64,000 bases of DNA from NCBI RefSeq assembly GCF_019038415.1, contig NZ_JAFKRG010000049.1, forward strand, positions 1 to 64,000, given 5' to 3'. Position 1 is the first letter of the stretch. The number at the start of each line of letters is the position of its first letter. The position numbers were made by a program, and so were the translations under genes. The notes beneath the pieces are model-generated. The model worked only from the letters and a program-made list of their open reading frames with translations. It made no database searches and was not told the origin of the DNA. The DNA comes from Synechococcus sp. CCY 9618. Its GTDB lineage: Bacteria; Cyanobacteriota; Cyanobacteriia; PCC-6307; Cyanobiaceae. Of the stretch, positions 51,479 through 64,000 are shown piece by piece.

Positions 51479-52607
51479 GGCGCCGGTAGCGGTGGTAGGC
51501 GGCACAGGCCCCCTCGGAGGACACCATCGGCGCCCCCAGGGGATGCTCCGGGGTGCAGCCGCTGCCGAAGGCGGGGCAGTCGAGGGGGCTGGCGCGCCCC
51601 TGCAGGATCCGGCCGCTGATGCAGACGCTCTCTGGTGCAACCGCCAGGGAAGGGGAGGCGCTGCCGGCGGCCGCGAGGCCGAAGCGGGCGGCCGCCTCCA
51701 GCCCCCGGCAGGGCGCCCGCAGCCCCAGGCCGCCGCCCGGAATCACCCCGAAGCCCCGCCAGGGCCGGTCCACCGCCTCGAACACCGAGGTCAGCAGCTC
51801 CCGGGCCACCGGGTTGCCCTCCGGACGCACCACCCGGCCGTAGGCATTGGCCACCCGGGCCTCACCCCGCTCCAGCTGCCCCACGCAGGCCACCAGACCC
51901 CGCATCAGGTCGACGGGCTCGAAGCCACTCACCACCACCGGCACCCGGTGCCGCTCCGCCAGCTGCTGCAGCTCGCCGGTGCCCATCACGGCACACACAT
52001 GCCCGGCCGCCAGGAACCCCTGCACCTGGTTGCCCTCGGCGCTGAGGATCGCCTCCATGGCAGGGGGCACCCGCACGTGGGCGGGCAGCAGGGAGAGGTT
52101 GGCCACGCCGGCGGCCATCGCCTGGCGCACCAGCAGGGCCGTGGCGGGGGCGGTGGTCTCGAAGCCCACCGCCAGAAACACCACCTGCCGGCCGGGATGG
52201 CGCCGTGCCAGGGCCAGGGCCTCCAGCGGCGAGGTGAGCAGGCGCACGTCGCCGCCTGCCGCCCGCACCCCCAGCAGATCCCCCGCCGTGCCGTCGGGGT
52301 CGGAGCTGCCGGGCACCCGCAGCATGTCGCCGTAGGAACAGAGGATCACCTCCGGACGCCGGGCCAGGGCCAGGGCGGCATCGATGGTGGCAGCCTCGGT
52401 GACGCAGACCGGGCAGCCGGGGCCGTGGATGAGCCGCAGGCCCGGGGGAAGCAGCTGGTCGAGCCCCCAGCGCACGATGGCGTGGGTCTGGCCGCCGCAG
52501 ACCTCCATCAGGGTCCAGGGGCGGGTGGTGAGTGCGGCCAGCTCGGCCGCCAGGTCCCTGACCTCAGCCACCTGACGCGGTCCCGCCGCCAGCGATGCGC
52601 TCACCAC
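51471..52607 (-). CDS. hypD: hydrogenase maturation protein HypD
   Basis: Protein of 378 residues, an iron-sulfur scaffold where the Fe(CN)2CO unit of NiFe hydrogenase is put together with HypC. MEVCGGQTHAI, IHGPGCPVCV, VGFETTAP, and the [4Fe-4S] region with FGSGCTPEHPLG are all present. Conserved Cys residues for CN transfer (CGGQTH and CPVC) are intact. The start is GTG 52607, overlapping the end of the dihydroorotate-dehydrogenase-like gene. Confidence 0.94.
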   Translation of the reverse strand: MVSASLAAGPRQVAEVRDLAAELAALTTRPWTLMEVCGGQTHAIVRWGLDQLLPPGLRLIHGPGCPVCVTEAATIDAALALARRPEVILCSYGDMLRVPGSSDPDGTAGDLLGVRAAGGDVRLLTSPLEALALARRHPGRQVVFLAVGFETTAPATALLVRQAMAAGVANLSLLPAHVRVPPAMEAILSAEGNQVQGFLAAGHVCAVMGTGELQQLAERHRVPVVVSGFEPVDLMRGLVACVGQLERGEARVANAYGRVVRPEGNPVARELLTSVFEAVDRPWRGFGVIPGGGLGLRAPCRGLEAAARFGLAAAGSASPSLAVAPESVCISGRILQGRASPLDCPAFGSGCTPEHPLGAPMVSSEGACAAYHRYRRRG

Positions 52608-53631
52608 GGGCCGGGCGTCAGGGCGGCATCGGCCGCGGGGTAGGTCTGGACGGCCCGCATGTACTGGGCGCGCTCGTACTCACTCGGATCGGGGCAGCGC
52701 TGCTGGCTCATGCAGCCGATCAGCTCCCGGGCCGTGGCGTGCTCATGCTCCACCAGCCAATGGCTCAGCTCCTCCTCCAGGCCCGCGAGCCGGCCGGGGC
52801 CGTGGCGCAGCAGGGCCGCCACCACCTGGGTGATGGCGGCGCCGGCCATGAGCATGCGCACCACGTCGGTGCCCCGGTGAACCCCGCCGGTGGCGGCCAG
52901 ATCCACTGGGTGGCGGCCGTGGAGCAGGGCGATCCAGCGCAGCGGCAGACGCAGATCGTGGGGGGTGCTGAGCAGCAGGTTGGGCCGCAGCTCCAGTTCC
53001 TCGATGTCGATGTCGGGTTGGTAGAAGCGGTTGAACAGCACCAGGCCGTCGGCGCCGGTGGCCGCCAGCCGCTTGGCCATGGCACTGAAGTTGGTGAAGA
53101 AGGGGCTGAGCTTCACCGCCAGAGGCAGCCTCACCTCGGCCCGGACTTCCGCGACGATCTCCAGCACCTGGTTCTCGATCGCCTCGCTGGAGAGGTCCGG
53201 ATCGGTGGGCACCGAATAGATGTTGAGCTCCAGGGCGCTGGCCCCGGCGTCCTCGAGGCGCCGGGCCACCTTGACCCACTGGCCGGGACGGGCGCCGTTG
53301 AGGCTGGCGATCACGGGCACCGACAGGCGGGAGCGGGCCTGCTCCAGATGGCGCAGGTAGAGGTCGTGGCCCACATGGAAGATCGACGGCTCGGGGACGT
53401 AACTGAGCGCCTCGCCGTAGCTGTCGGTCCCCTGCAGGGTCATCCGGTGCAGCTCCAGCTGGTCGTGCTCGATCTGCTCCTCGAACAGGGAGTGGAGCAC
53501 CACGGCGGCGGCGCCGGCCTCCTCCAGCCGCAACAGCTGGTCGATGTCCTCGCTGAGGGGGGCGGCGGCCCCCACCACCAGGGGGCTGCGCAGCTCCAGG
53601 CCCAGATAGCTGACGGAGAGGTCGGGGCGGA

Positions 53632-53635
<4 letters not shown>
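52601..53635 (-). CDS. dihydroorotate dehydrogenase-like flavoprotein
   Basis: Protein of 344 residues with the class-1 dihydroorotate dehydrogenase barrel: LRSPLVVGAAAPLSEDI at the start, PVIASLNGARPGQWV, ELNIYSVPTDPD, LPLAVKLSPFFTNF (FMN-binding Lys) and DLAATGGVHRG at the phosphate site. Its place directly after nifJ (ATG/TGA overlap) inside the hyp cluster argues against a simple role in pyrimidine synthesis. It may be an electron-transfer partner of pyruvate:ferredoxin oxidoreductase. Similar genes next to nifJ are known in cyanobacteria. Confidence 0.86.
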
Positions 53636-57254
<3,619 letters not shown>

Positions 57255-57258
<4 letters not shown>

Positions 57259-57485
57259 GGCAGATCGTCCTCGACGAGGCTGAGGGCCAGGCCCACGTGC
57301 ACCAGCACCCGATCGCCCACCGCCGCCTCGGGCAGGCAGGCCAGGCTCACCTGCTGGCGCACGCCGCCGAAATCCACCTCGGCCATGCGCCAGAGGGAAT
57401 CGCCGGGGTCATGGGGATCCTGGTCGGGATGGACCGGAGGCACGGCCGTGATCCGCAGGATGCGGCCGGGGATGGCCAGGCACAT
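57255..57485 (-). CDS. hypC: hydrogenase maturation chaperone HypC
   Basis: Protein of 76 residues. MCLAIPGRIL is the HypC start, in which Cys2 is exposed after Met removal and binds the iron centre; therefore the start is placed at ATG 57485 rather than the further upstream in-frame ATG. DFGGVRQQVSLACLP and GDRVLVHVGLAL complete the small beta-barrel. An insert around HPDQDPHDPGDSL is longer than usual, though such inserts occur in cyanobacteria. The stop overlaps the nifJ ATG as ATGA, so hypC heads a hypC-nifJ-DHOD-hypD-hypE transcript. Confidence 0.92.
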
Positions 57486-57637
57486 GGCACGGGCGGGCAA
57501 GGAGGACCCATCCCCCTCAGTTATAGACAGATCAGGCCCGGCAGCCCAGACGGACCATCAGTAACGGCGCCGCCGGCTGGAACGACGTCCGCCGGGACCG
57601 TTCAGCCGGCCCAGGCCGCAGGGTCAGGGAGTGACGT

Positions 57638-58048
57638 TCACCAGCCCTTGTAGGGCTTGTTCTTCTTGGGCTTCTTCGATGGATGGTAATAATCAGCCCC
57701 TTTCTGATCAAGGTAGGTGCGCTGATAGCGGGGAACGTAGATGTTTTCGTACCAGGAGTCGCTGACGAAATAGACAGGACGGTTACAGGCGCCATAACGG
57801 GAGCAGTGCTTGCTCCAGTTCTTGGCATGGCCGGGAGGGACGCGCAGATAGGCGGGCTGGCCGTAATAGCCACCACGGTTCTCGACGATCAGGGGCTGGG
57901 GGTAGAGCAGCTGGGGGGCGGGGTAGGCGTTGCCAAGATTCAGCAGTCCATAAAATCCTGGCTGGCCCAGTTGCAGTGACAGACCCACCTGGGCCTGGGC
58001 CGGAAGGGCCAGCAGGGGTGCCAGAAGCATCAGAAGGGAAGTTTTCAT
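57638..58048 (-). CDS. secreted basic protein, unknown function
   Basis: Protein of 136 residues starting at ATG 58048. MKTSLLMLLAPLLALPAQA is a signal peptide with an AQA cleavage site. The mature part has a Tyr/Gly/Pro-rich start and then VPPGHAKNWSKHCSRYGACNRPVYFV, SWYENIYVPRY and a Lys-rich end, PSKKPKKNKPYKGW. I have seen this PGHAKNWSKHC-type block in secreted proteins of several bacterial groups, but it has no known function. It lies between hypF and hypC on the same strand. Confidence 0.7.
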   Translation of the reverse strand: MKTSLLMLLAPLLALPAQAQVGLSLQLGQPGFYGLLNLGNAYPAPQLLYPQPLIVENRGGYYGQPAYLRVPPGHAKNWSKHCSRYGACNRPVYFVSDSWYENIYVPRYQRTYLDQKGADYYHPSKKPKKNKPYKGW

Positions 58049-58221
58049 GGAGGTGAATTCCTCGAAAAGTCTCATCGGGAACGCAGGACATCTGCAGCCA
58101 AGGAACCGGTGACAGCAGTGTTGAAGAACCGGTGAACAGTGAACCTCCTTGAGCGCAGACCTCTTTGAGCGCGCATAAGAAAAAGGTAACAGGTACGCCA
58201 GGGTCGGGTCCCACCCCTGCC

Positions 58222-60693
58222 TCACGGCTCCGCCGCCGGCCACCGCCGCAGGGCCCACACCTGGCCCAGCGCCAGCCCTCCGTCGCTGCAGGGCACAGCG
58301 GCGGGCCACACGGGCCGCAGTCCCCTGCGTCGCAGGGCCGCCACCGACGCTTCGAGCAGCAGACGGTTCTGGAAACACCCCCCCGCCAGCACGACGGTGC
58401 GGCAGGCCCAGGGGCCGCAGTTCCGCCAGGCCAGCTCCGCCAGGGCCCCGGCCAGGGCGTGATGGAATCCGGAGGCACAGACCTCCGGCGGCACCCCCGC
58501 CGCGATGGCCGCCAGCAGCGCCTCCAGAAGCGGACGCCAGTCGAGCCAACCCAGGCAGGGGGGCTCTCCCCCCTGCCGCAGCAGCCCGCCACGGCCGTCA
58601 TCGAGGGGCCCTGTGGCGAGGGAGGGGAAGGGGAAGGGGCCCTGGCCCGGCATCGGCTCTGCGGGGTCGGGCGCCCGGCTGGCGGCCCCCTGCAGCCGCA
58701 GCCCGCCTTCCCCTTCGTAGCTCAGCTCCTGTGCCAGCCCCAGCAGGGAGGCGACGGCATCGAACAGCCGCCCCGCACTCGAACTCCAGGGGCTGTTGCA
58801 GCCGCTGTCGATCGCCCGGATCAGCAGGGCACGCTCGTCCGGTGCGAATGCCGAAAGGGTGTGGCGGGCGCCGGGGTGGGCCAGGGCGTCCGGTCCGGCC
58901 GCCACCAGCAGTCCCAGGGCCGCCCTACGGGGCTCGGCCATGGCCCGCTCCCCACCGGGCATGGGCCAGGGACGCAGGGCCGCCAGCCGCCGGGCCCCAT
59001 CCGGGCCGATGTGCAGCAGCTCCCCGCCCCAGAGCCCCGGCTCCCCCGCCACGCCGCAGGTCCCCTCCTGCGCCGGGGAGAAGCCCAACCCATCCCAGGT
59101 GAAGGCGAGCACCGGAGGGTCCAGGCCATGCTCGGCCAGCACCGCCAGGGCATGGGCCTGGTGGTGGGGCACCGTTCGTCGGGGCCAGGGCTGGGAGCCG
59201 GCCAGCTGATGGCTCAGGTAGCCGGGATGGGCATCGCAGGCGATCGCAGCCACCCGGTCGCCCCAACGCCGCTCGATGGCCGCCAGCCCCTCCTCCAGCC
59301 GTACCAGCTGGCGCCCCCGGGCCAGATCACCCAGGTGGGGGGCCACCCAGAGCCGGCCATCGAGGGCCAGGGCCGGGGCGCACTTGAGATCGCCGCCCAG
59401 GGCCACCACACCGGCGCCGCTGCCGCCCCGGCCCAGCGGCAGAGGGGCGTAGCCCCGGGCCCGACGCAGCAGGGCCGGCCCGCCGTCGATCAGCTGCAGC
59501 ACCGAATCGTCAAGGGGCCGGGCAATGGCCCGGTCATGCACCAGGAAGGCATCGGCGATGGGGCCGCTGGCACCAGCCCCCAGCCGCGCCACCGCTTCGG
59601 CCGGATCGATGCAGAGCGGCTCGCCGCCGGGGTTGCCACTGGTGGCCACCAGGGGCCGGCCGTAGGCCCGCGCCAGCAGGTGATGCAGGGGTGATGCCGG
59701 CAGCATCGCCCCCAGGCAGGGACTGCCCGGGGCCACCCCCGCCAGGGCCTCCGTCGCCCCCCTGAGGCGCCGCAGCAGCACGATCGGGGCGGCAGGATCC
59801 TCCAGGGCCCGCCGCTCGGCGGCGTCAATACGGCAGAGGGTGGCCAGCGCCCCGGCCTCGGCCACCAGCAGGGCGAAGGGCTTGGCGGGCCTGCGCTTGC
59901 GTTGCCGCAGCCGGGCCACCGCATCGGCATCGGCCGCATCCACCAGCAGCTGGAAACCACCCACCCCCTGCAGGGCGAGGATCTGGCCGGCGGCGAGACG
60001 CTCGCAGCACGCCTGGATCAACGAGGCCGTATCCCTCCCGCCCCCGGTGTCCATGCGGCCCAACGGTCTGCCGGTCCCGTCCCACAGCGCCAGCTGCGGG
60101 CCGCAGGCCGGGCAGGCGATGGTCTCGGCGTGGAAGCGGCGGTTTAGCGGATCCTCGAACTCCTGCTCGCAGGCGCCGCACAGGGGGAAGGGGCCCAGGG
60201 TGGTGTGGCAGCGGGCGTAGGGCTCGGCCGTGGCGATGCTGAAGCGGGGACCGCAGTCACAGCAGCTGATGAAGGGGTAGCCATGCCGACGGTCGGCTGG
60301 ATCAGCCAGTTCGGCCAGGCAGGCGGGACAGGGGGCCCGATCGGCCGCCAGACCCATGGCCACCAGATCGATGGTGAGTGGCGCCGCGGCGCCGCTGAGG
60401 ATCCGGACACCGGCCGGCCCGGGCCACGCGGGGGCCGGCAGCCAGAGGGGCTCCAGGGGTTCGAGGCGCGCCTGGGGCGGTAGCCGCCGGGGCAGATCGT
60501 GCAGGAACCCCTCCAGGGAGCGCCGTGGCCCTTCCAGCTCCAGGCGCACCGCCCCAGCCACGTTCTCCACCTGACCCCTGAGGCCCCGTTCCCCCGCGAG
60601 TCGATGCACCAGGGGGCGAAAGCCCACCCCATGCACCACCCCCCGGCACTCCAGCCGCAACCGTGCCGGCCTGTCCCGCGAGGCAACCCTCAC
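58222..60693 (-). CDS. hypF: carbamoyltransferase HypF
   Basis: Protein of 823 residues that activates carbamoyl phosphate and carbamoylates HypE. Domains in order: acylphosphatase (about 10-95; VVHGVGFRPLVHRLA), two zinc fingers (CPAC-x18-CCDC and CGAC-x18-CPAC, about 123-200), a YrdC-like domain (205-390; KRRPAKPFALLV, PLVATSGNPGGEPL) and a Kae1-like carbamoyltransferase (from about 420; ALGGDLKCAPAL, VPHHQAHALAVLAEHG, VLAGGCFQNRLL). All parts are intact. The start is GTG 60693, overlapping the hypB stop as GTGA. Confidence 0.95.
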   Translation of the reverse strand: MRVASRDRPARLRLECRGVVHGVGFRPLVHRLAGERGLRGQVENVAGAVRLELEGPRRSLEGFLHDLPRRLPPQARLEPLEPLWLPAPAWPGPAGVRILSGAAAPLTIDLVAMGLAADRAPCPACLAELADPADRRHGYPFISCCDCGPRFSIATAEPYARCHTTLGPFPLCGACEQEFEDPLNRRFHAETIACPACGPQLALWDGTGRPLGRMDTGGGRDTASLIQACCERLAAGQILALQGVGGFQLLVDAADADAVARLRQRKRRPAKPFALLVAEAGALATLCRIDAAERRALEDPAAPIVLLRRLRGATEALAGVAPGSPCLGAMLPASPLHHLLARAYGRPLVATSGNPGGEPLCIDPAEAVARLGAGASGPIADAFLVHDRAIARPLDDSVLQLIDGGPALLRRARGYAPLPLGRGGSGAGVVALGGDLKCAPALALDGRLWVAPHLGDLARGRQLVRLEEGLAAIERRWGDRVAAIACDAHPGYLSHQLAGSQPWPRRTVPHHQAHALAVLAEHGLDPPVLAFTWDGLGFSPAQEGTCGVAGEPGLWGGELLHIGPDGARRLAALRPWPMPGGERAMAEPRRAALGLLVAAGPDALAHPGARHTLSAFAPDERALLIRAIDSGCNSPWSSSAGRLFDAVASLLGLAQELSYEGEGGLRLQGAASRAPDPAEPMPGQGPFPFPSLATGPLDDGRGGLLRQGGEPPCLGWLDWRPLLEALLAAIAAGVPPEVCASGFHHALAGALAELAWRNCGPWACRTVVLAGGCFQNRLLLEASVAALRRRGLRPVWPAAVPCSDGGLALGQVWALRRWPAAEP

Positions 60694-61430
60694 ACGAGGG
60701 ACGCCCCCCGTTCCAGGCCCAGGGCCTCCAGCAACCCGCCGATGCCGGCGCCGGTGCGGGCGGAGACCTGCACGATCCGGGCATGGGGCGCCACGCGGGC
60801 GATGTGACGGCGGGCCTGGGGGGCGTCGAAACCGCAGGCCTCGGCCAGGTCACCCTTGCTGATCACCACCACGTCGGCGGAGTGGAACAGGGCCGGGTAC
60901 TTGAGGGGCTTGTCCTCCCCTTCGGTGACCGACAACAGAACGACGCGCTGGCCCTCGCCCAGATCGAACGCAGCCGGGCAGACCAGATTGCCCACGTTCT
61001 CGATCACCAGCAGCTCGAGACCGGCCAGGGGATGGCCGAGGTGGGCCAGGTCATGGAGGGCCCGGTGCACCATGGCCGCCTCCAGATGGCAGGCCTGGCC
61101 TGTGGTGATCTGCACAGCAGGCACCCCCGCGGCCCGCAGGCGACGGGCGTCATTGTCGGTGGCCAGGTCGCCCACGATCACCGCCATCGGGTGGCGAACG
61201 CCGGGGGCACGGGGCGCCAGCTCCACAGCCAGACGCTCCAGCAGGGCGGTCTTGCCGGATCCCGGAGAGGAGAGCAGGTTGATTGTCCGCACCCCTGCGG
61301 AGGCGAAGTGCTCCCGATTGGCGGCGGCCTGCGCATCGTTGTGCACCAGCAACCCCTGGCCCACATCCAGGTGCCGGTGGATGACGACGGCGGGAACGAC
61401 CGGCTGGTTGCAGTTGCAGTCGAGACACAT
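60690..61430 (-). CDS. hypB: hydrogenase nickel-incorporation GTPase HypB
   Basis: Protein of 246 residues that delivers Ni to the large subunit in a GTP-dependent step. The start at ATG 61430 gives MCLDCNCNQ, with a CxxCxC metal site. The GTPase parts are LLSSPGSGKTALLERL (P-loop), VIVGDLATDNDARRLRAAGVPAVQITTG, the metal-binding Cys-His (QACHLEA), LLVIENVGNLVCPA and VISKGDLAEACG. There is no His-rich Ni-storage stretch. The HypA partner is not encoded next to it. Confidence 0.93.
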   Translation of the reverse strand: MCLDCNCNQPVVPAVVIHRHLDVGQGLLVHNDAQAAANREHFASAGVRTINLLSSPGSGKTALLERLAVELAPRAPGVRHPMAVIVGDLATDNDARRLRAAGVPAVQITTGQACHLEAAMVHRALHDLAHLGHPLAGLELLVIENVGNLVCPAAFDLGEGQRVVLLSVTEGEDKPLKYPALFHSADVVVISKGDLAEACGFDAPQARRHIARVAPHARIVQVSARTGAGIGGLLEALGLERGASLV

Positions 61431-61688
61431 CGCTGAGTCGACCCCAGGGAGGAAGGCGGAGGAGGAAGGACGCCTCCGACCCGTCAGGCCTTTCACTGCA
61501 GGCTAGGCACGAAGCGCCGAGACCATGAAGCCCGCCCGGGCACGGTTCACCGCAGACTGCAGATCGAATCGGAAGACGAGTCTGGCTGGGGCCTCCGCGT
61601 GGAGTCTGGGGTGGTACCACCGTGAACTCCGGCCGATGACATCGAGGCCGACCCCGTGGGCTGCTGGTTCAGCGGTGCATCGGGAGAC

Positions 61689-61925
61689 TCAGGAGAGCTT
61701 GTCCTTGATCGCATCCACGCTGTCACCGAAGGCTTCGCCGGCTTTGTCTGCCGCGTCACTCACCTTGTCCTTGAGCTTGCCGGCCGCGTCCAGCAGGGAG
61801 GCCTTGGCCTTCTGAGCCTCACCCTCGGCTTTGAGGTCGCTGTCGTCGAGCAGTTCACCGGCAGCAGACTTGAGACGGCCTTCCGCCTCGGCCTTGGAAG
61901 CGTCAAATTTGTCCTGGATGGTCAT
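61689..61925 (-). CDS. CsbD-like stress protein
   Basis: Protein of 78 residues, hydrophilic, rich in Lys, Asp and Ala, and predicted helical. The first part FDASKAEAEGRLKSAAGELLDDSDLKAEG matches CsbD (one repeat of the usual K-x-x-G-x-A-K-E layout). Members are induced by general stress in other bacteria, with unknown mechanism. It stands alone on the minus strand between hypB and a decayed signalling gene. Confidence 0.8.
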   Translation of the reverse strand: MTIQDKFDASKAEAEGRLKSAAGELLDDSDLKAEGEAQKAKASLLDAAGKLKDKVSDAADKAGEAFGDSVDAIKDKLS

Positions 61926-61991
61926 GGGAACGTCCGCGATGGGCAGAGGGTGAGAAAATGAGTTCTCTGATCTAATTCTAGTCAGTCATCG

Positions 61992-63306
61992 CTAGAGAAC
62001 GTTGTGCTCATCCGTGCTGACCAGATACCCCTGAATCTGCTCACAGCCGAGGCTACGCAGAATCTCAGCCTGCTGCGGATGCTCGACGCCCTCGGCGATC
62101 ACCTCCAGCCCCAGGGTCCGACCCATGGCGAGGATGGCGGAGACGATGCCGACATTGGAGTCTGGGGAGCGATGTTCTGGATGAAGGTGCGATCAATTCT
62201 GAGGCGATCGACAGCGAAGTCCTGAAGTCGGCTCAGGCTGGAGTATCCAGTTCCAAAGTCATCGATGGCGAATTTCACCCCCATCCCTTGAGATGCTGCA
62301 GCAGAGACTGGCAGGCATCAGGATTATTGAGCATCAAGGATTCGGTGATCTCGAGTTCCAGACATGCGGGCGGCAACCCAGTTTCCTCAAGCACCTGCTG
62401 GATCCGATCGGAAAAGCCCGGCTGTGAAAGTTGAAGGGGTGAGATGTTCACGGAGATCCGATCAAGGAAGACCTCTCCTGCCTCCAGCCGACCCCCCGGC
62501 GGCACGCCTCCATCCCAAGGCACCGACCGGTCGCCAGGTTGACCTGGGGGCTCGTAGGACAGGGACAGTTCATCACGGTCTGTGGCACTGCGCAGCAGAC
62601 TTTCCAGGGTCAGCCGGCGCAGGAAACCCTCATTCATGGCAGGTGCAAAGTTCTTGACGCTGCCGCGGCCCTGGCGCTTCGCGAAACGGATGGCCAGATC
62701 GGCGTGCCTGAACGGCTCCTCCAGATCGGTGCCATCCGCCGGACAGGTGACCACTCCGACCGACGCCGAGACCTGCACCTCGCAGACATCGAGAACAATG
62801 GGAGTGGCGACCTGCCGCTGAATCCGGGCGACCTGCACCTCCAACGCCTCGGTGTCCCCGGCCGTGGCCAGTGTGAGGGGCAGGAGCAGGATGAATTCAT
62901 CGCTTCCCGGCCGGGCTGCGCCGCCGCGGATCGCAGATGGGCCTGAAGCTCTGCGGCGAACTGCTGGAGACGTTGGGCGATTTCACGCAGAATCTGATCA
63001 CCGACACCATGGCCGAGGGCATCATTGATGCACTTGAAATTCTCAAGATCGAAGTAGAGGAGCGCCAGTCCCGTGGCCGTTCTCCCTGGGGGATGCGTCA
63101 GGAAACAGCCGGGCGCGCAGAGCATCCAGCTCTCCCATCCCCTGTGGCTCGGGAGCTTTGAGTACCGTGCGATAAGCCTCAATGACGCCGGGCTCGTCAT
63201 CGACGACAAGAATGTGGATCGGCTCGACCTCTGGCGCCGAAGACTGATGGGAAGGCGCTGGAATATGGTTTTGCATTATCTCGAGAGCGCCGGAACCAGC
63301 GGGCAT
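61992..63306 (-). pseudogene. response regulator-GGDEF-EAL gene, decayed
   Basis: Pieces in three frames make up one gene. A REC start (IHILVVDDEPGVIEAYRTVLK) runs straight into a linker, so most of the receiver domain is missing. A GGDEF domain follows (LALLYFDLENFKCINDALGHGVGDQILREIA; the active site reads GSDEF; then SVGVVTCPADG). A shortened EAL domain comes last: [26 protein letters not shown] and, after another shift, [12 protein letters not shown] to TAG 61992. The EAL core near its Glu-Ala-Leu position is lost. It lies just after a histidine kinase remnant, so the pair was once a two-component system controlling c-di-GMP. Confidence 0.8.
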
Positions 63307-63347
63307 GGAGATGCCGAATCAATCTGTACCATCCTATCGAATCAGGC

Positions 63348-64000
63348 TTAAGGAAAAGGCAGTTCCAGGTGACACGTTGTGCCCAGATCCGGTCCCTCAC
63401 TTTCTGCCCAAAGCTTCCCGTCCATGGCCTGAAGAACGTTGGTACACCAGTGCAGACCGAGTCCTGAACTGGTGTCCGAAGACTTGGTGGAGAATCCTTT
63501 GGAAAACAGGCGCGGCTACAACTCCGTGGGGATGCCGATGCCGTCGTCGCGAAAGTCCATGGCCAGGGTCCGCCGCTCCCCCGTGTGCAACAAGCTGCTG
63601 CGGATTTTCATCAGCCCCTGATCCCCCGGGCGCACCGCCTCACAGGCATTGAGCACCAGGTTCTGAAGAACCTGCACCATCGCGATCCTTGGAAGGGTCA
63701 GCGTTCCAGCCGCCTCGAGGGAGGGATCCCTGACGATTTCCAGCCGCGCCAACAGGTCGGGCGGGACCAGCCGAAGCGCCTCGTTGACCAGATCAAGCAC
63801 GGCGATCCGTTCGACGAGATGGGAGGTGCTGGCAAAGCGGGACTGCTCCTGCAACATCGCCTGTATCGCCCGCAGTCCCCCATCCACATTCACCGCTTTC
63901 GTCAGCATCGAACCTGTCCAGGCGGCGATCGCAGGTCCGGCCAGCTGCAGGAACCGTTCCAGATCAGCCCGGTGTGGACCGGCCTCAACGGATTGATCGT
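63348..64000 (-). pseudogene. sensor histidine kinase, 3' part, with internal stop
   Basis: The gene enters from beyond the right edge of the window. The dimerisation region includes LAGPAIAAW. The ATPase domain has the N box (QNLVLNACEAV) and DDGIGIPTEL (G1). TAG at 63516-63518 then interrupts the frame, and the same frame continues as PRLFSKGFSTK, GLGLHWCTNVLQAMDGKLWAES and ends at TAA 63348. So a single nonsense codon separates the end of the ATPase domain (G2 box). A partner response regulator lies just downstream, also broken. Confidence 0.78.

Overview
This is a GC-rich cyanobacterial chromosome segment, most like the Cyanobium/Synechococcus group. The markers are a CO2-uptake NDH-1MS operon (ndhF3-ndhD3-cupA-cupS), pyruvate:ferredoxin oxidoreductase (nifJ) set among hydrogenase-maturation (hyp) genes, a GH57 branching enzyme, a cyanobacterial PyrF-PyrE fusion and several GCGATCGC (HIP1-type) octamers. 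The genus is inferred from gene content; no rRNA or tRNA gene was seen.

Layout. 0-7.1 kb: crcB, an ATP-grasp ligase, a coiled-coil membrane protein, an orphan sugar-ABC permease coupled to leuA, and a GH57 branching enzyme. 7.1-8.8 kb: a decayed IS630-type element inserted at the GH57 stop codon, then about 0.8 kb without a gene. 8.8-13.8 kb: a lower-GC glycosyltransferase-like gene, then an amino-acid ABC operon (binding protein, two permeases, ATPase). 13.9-19.0 kb: the CO2-uptake operon. 19.2-23.2 kb: a Ca2+-type P-ATPase overlapping a cation/H+ antiporter. 23.3-30.3 kb: a permease remnant, an SLC13 transporter, dedA, def, an NCS2-like permease, a VIT1/CCC1 transporter and pyrC.

30.5-34.1 kb is the most unusual region. 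It is an AT-richer gene-cassette array with integron attC sites but no integrase in view. It carries a small lipoprotein, a TIR-AbiTii protein (a likely anti-phage effector), an MgtC-like protein, a DUF6194-type protein and a broken mazEF pair. The first two cassettes have well-formed attC sites whose outer repeats match each cassette's own leading edge, and both carry the expected unpaired base.

34.2-43.2 kb is ordinary core: malic enzyme, a GT-C-like membrane protein, pyrFE, a small conserved protein, an RND efflux pump and a phosphoribosyltransferase. At 43.2-48.7 kb two same-orientation IS1182-like copies flank a lower-GC cargo (a ferric-reductase-like oxidoreductase and a truncated membrane gene). 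The whole block is bounded by CTAG, and removing it would leave two convergent genes sharing one CTAG as overlapping stop codons, so it looks like a composite transposon.

48.7-61.5 kb: a TraB/GumN protein, Hsp20, then leftward hypB-hypF and hypC-nifJ-dihydroorotate dehydrogenase-like-hypD-hypE, tightly overlapping. This joins fermentative pyruvate oxidation to NiFe-hydrogenase assembly; the hydrogenase itself and hypA are not here. 61.7-64.0 kb: a CsbD-like protein and a decaying two-component pair (histidine kinase with a nonsense codon, response regulator-GGDEF-EAL with several frameshifts).
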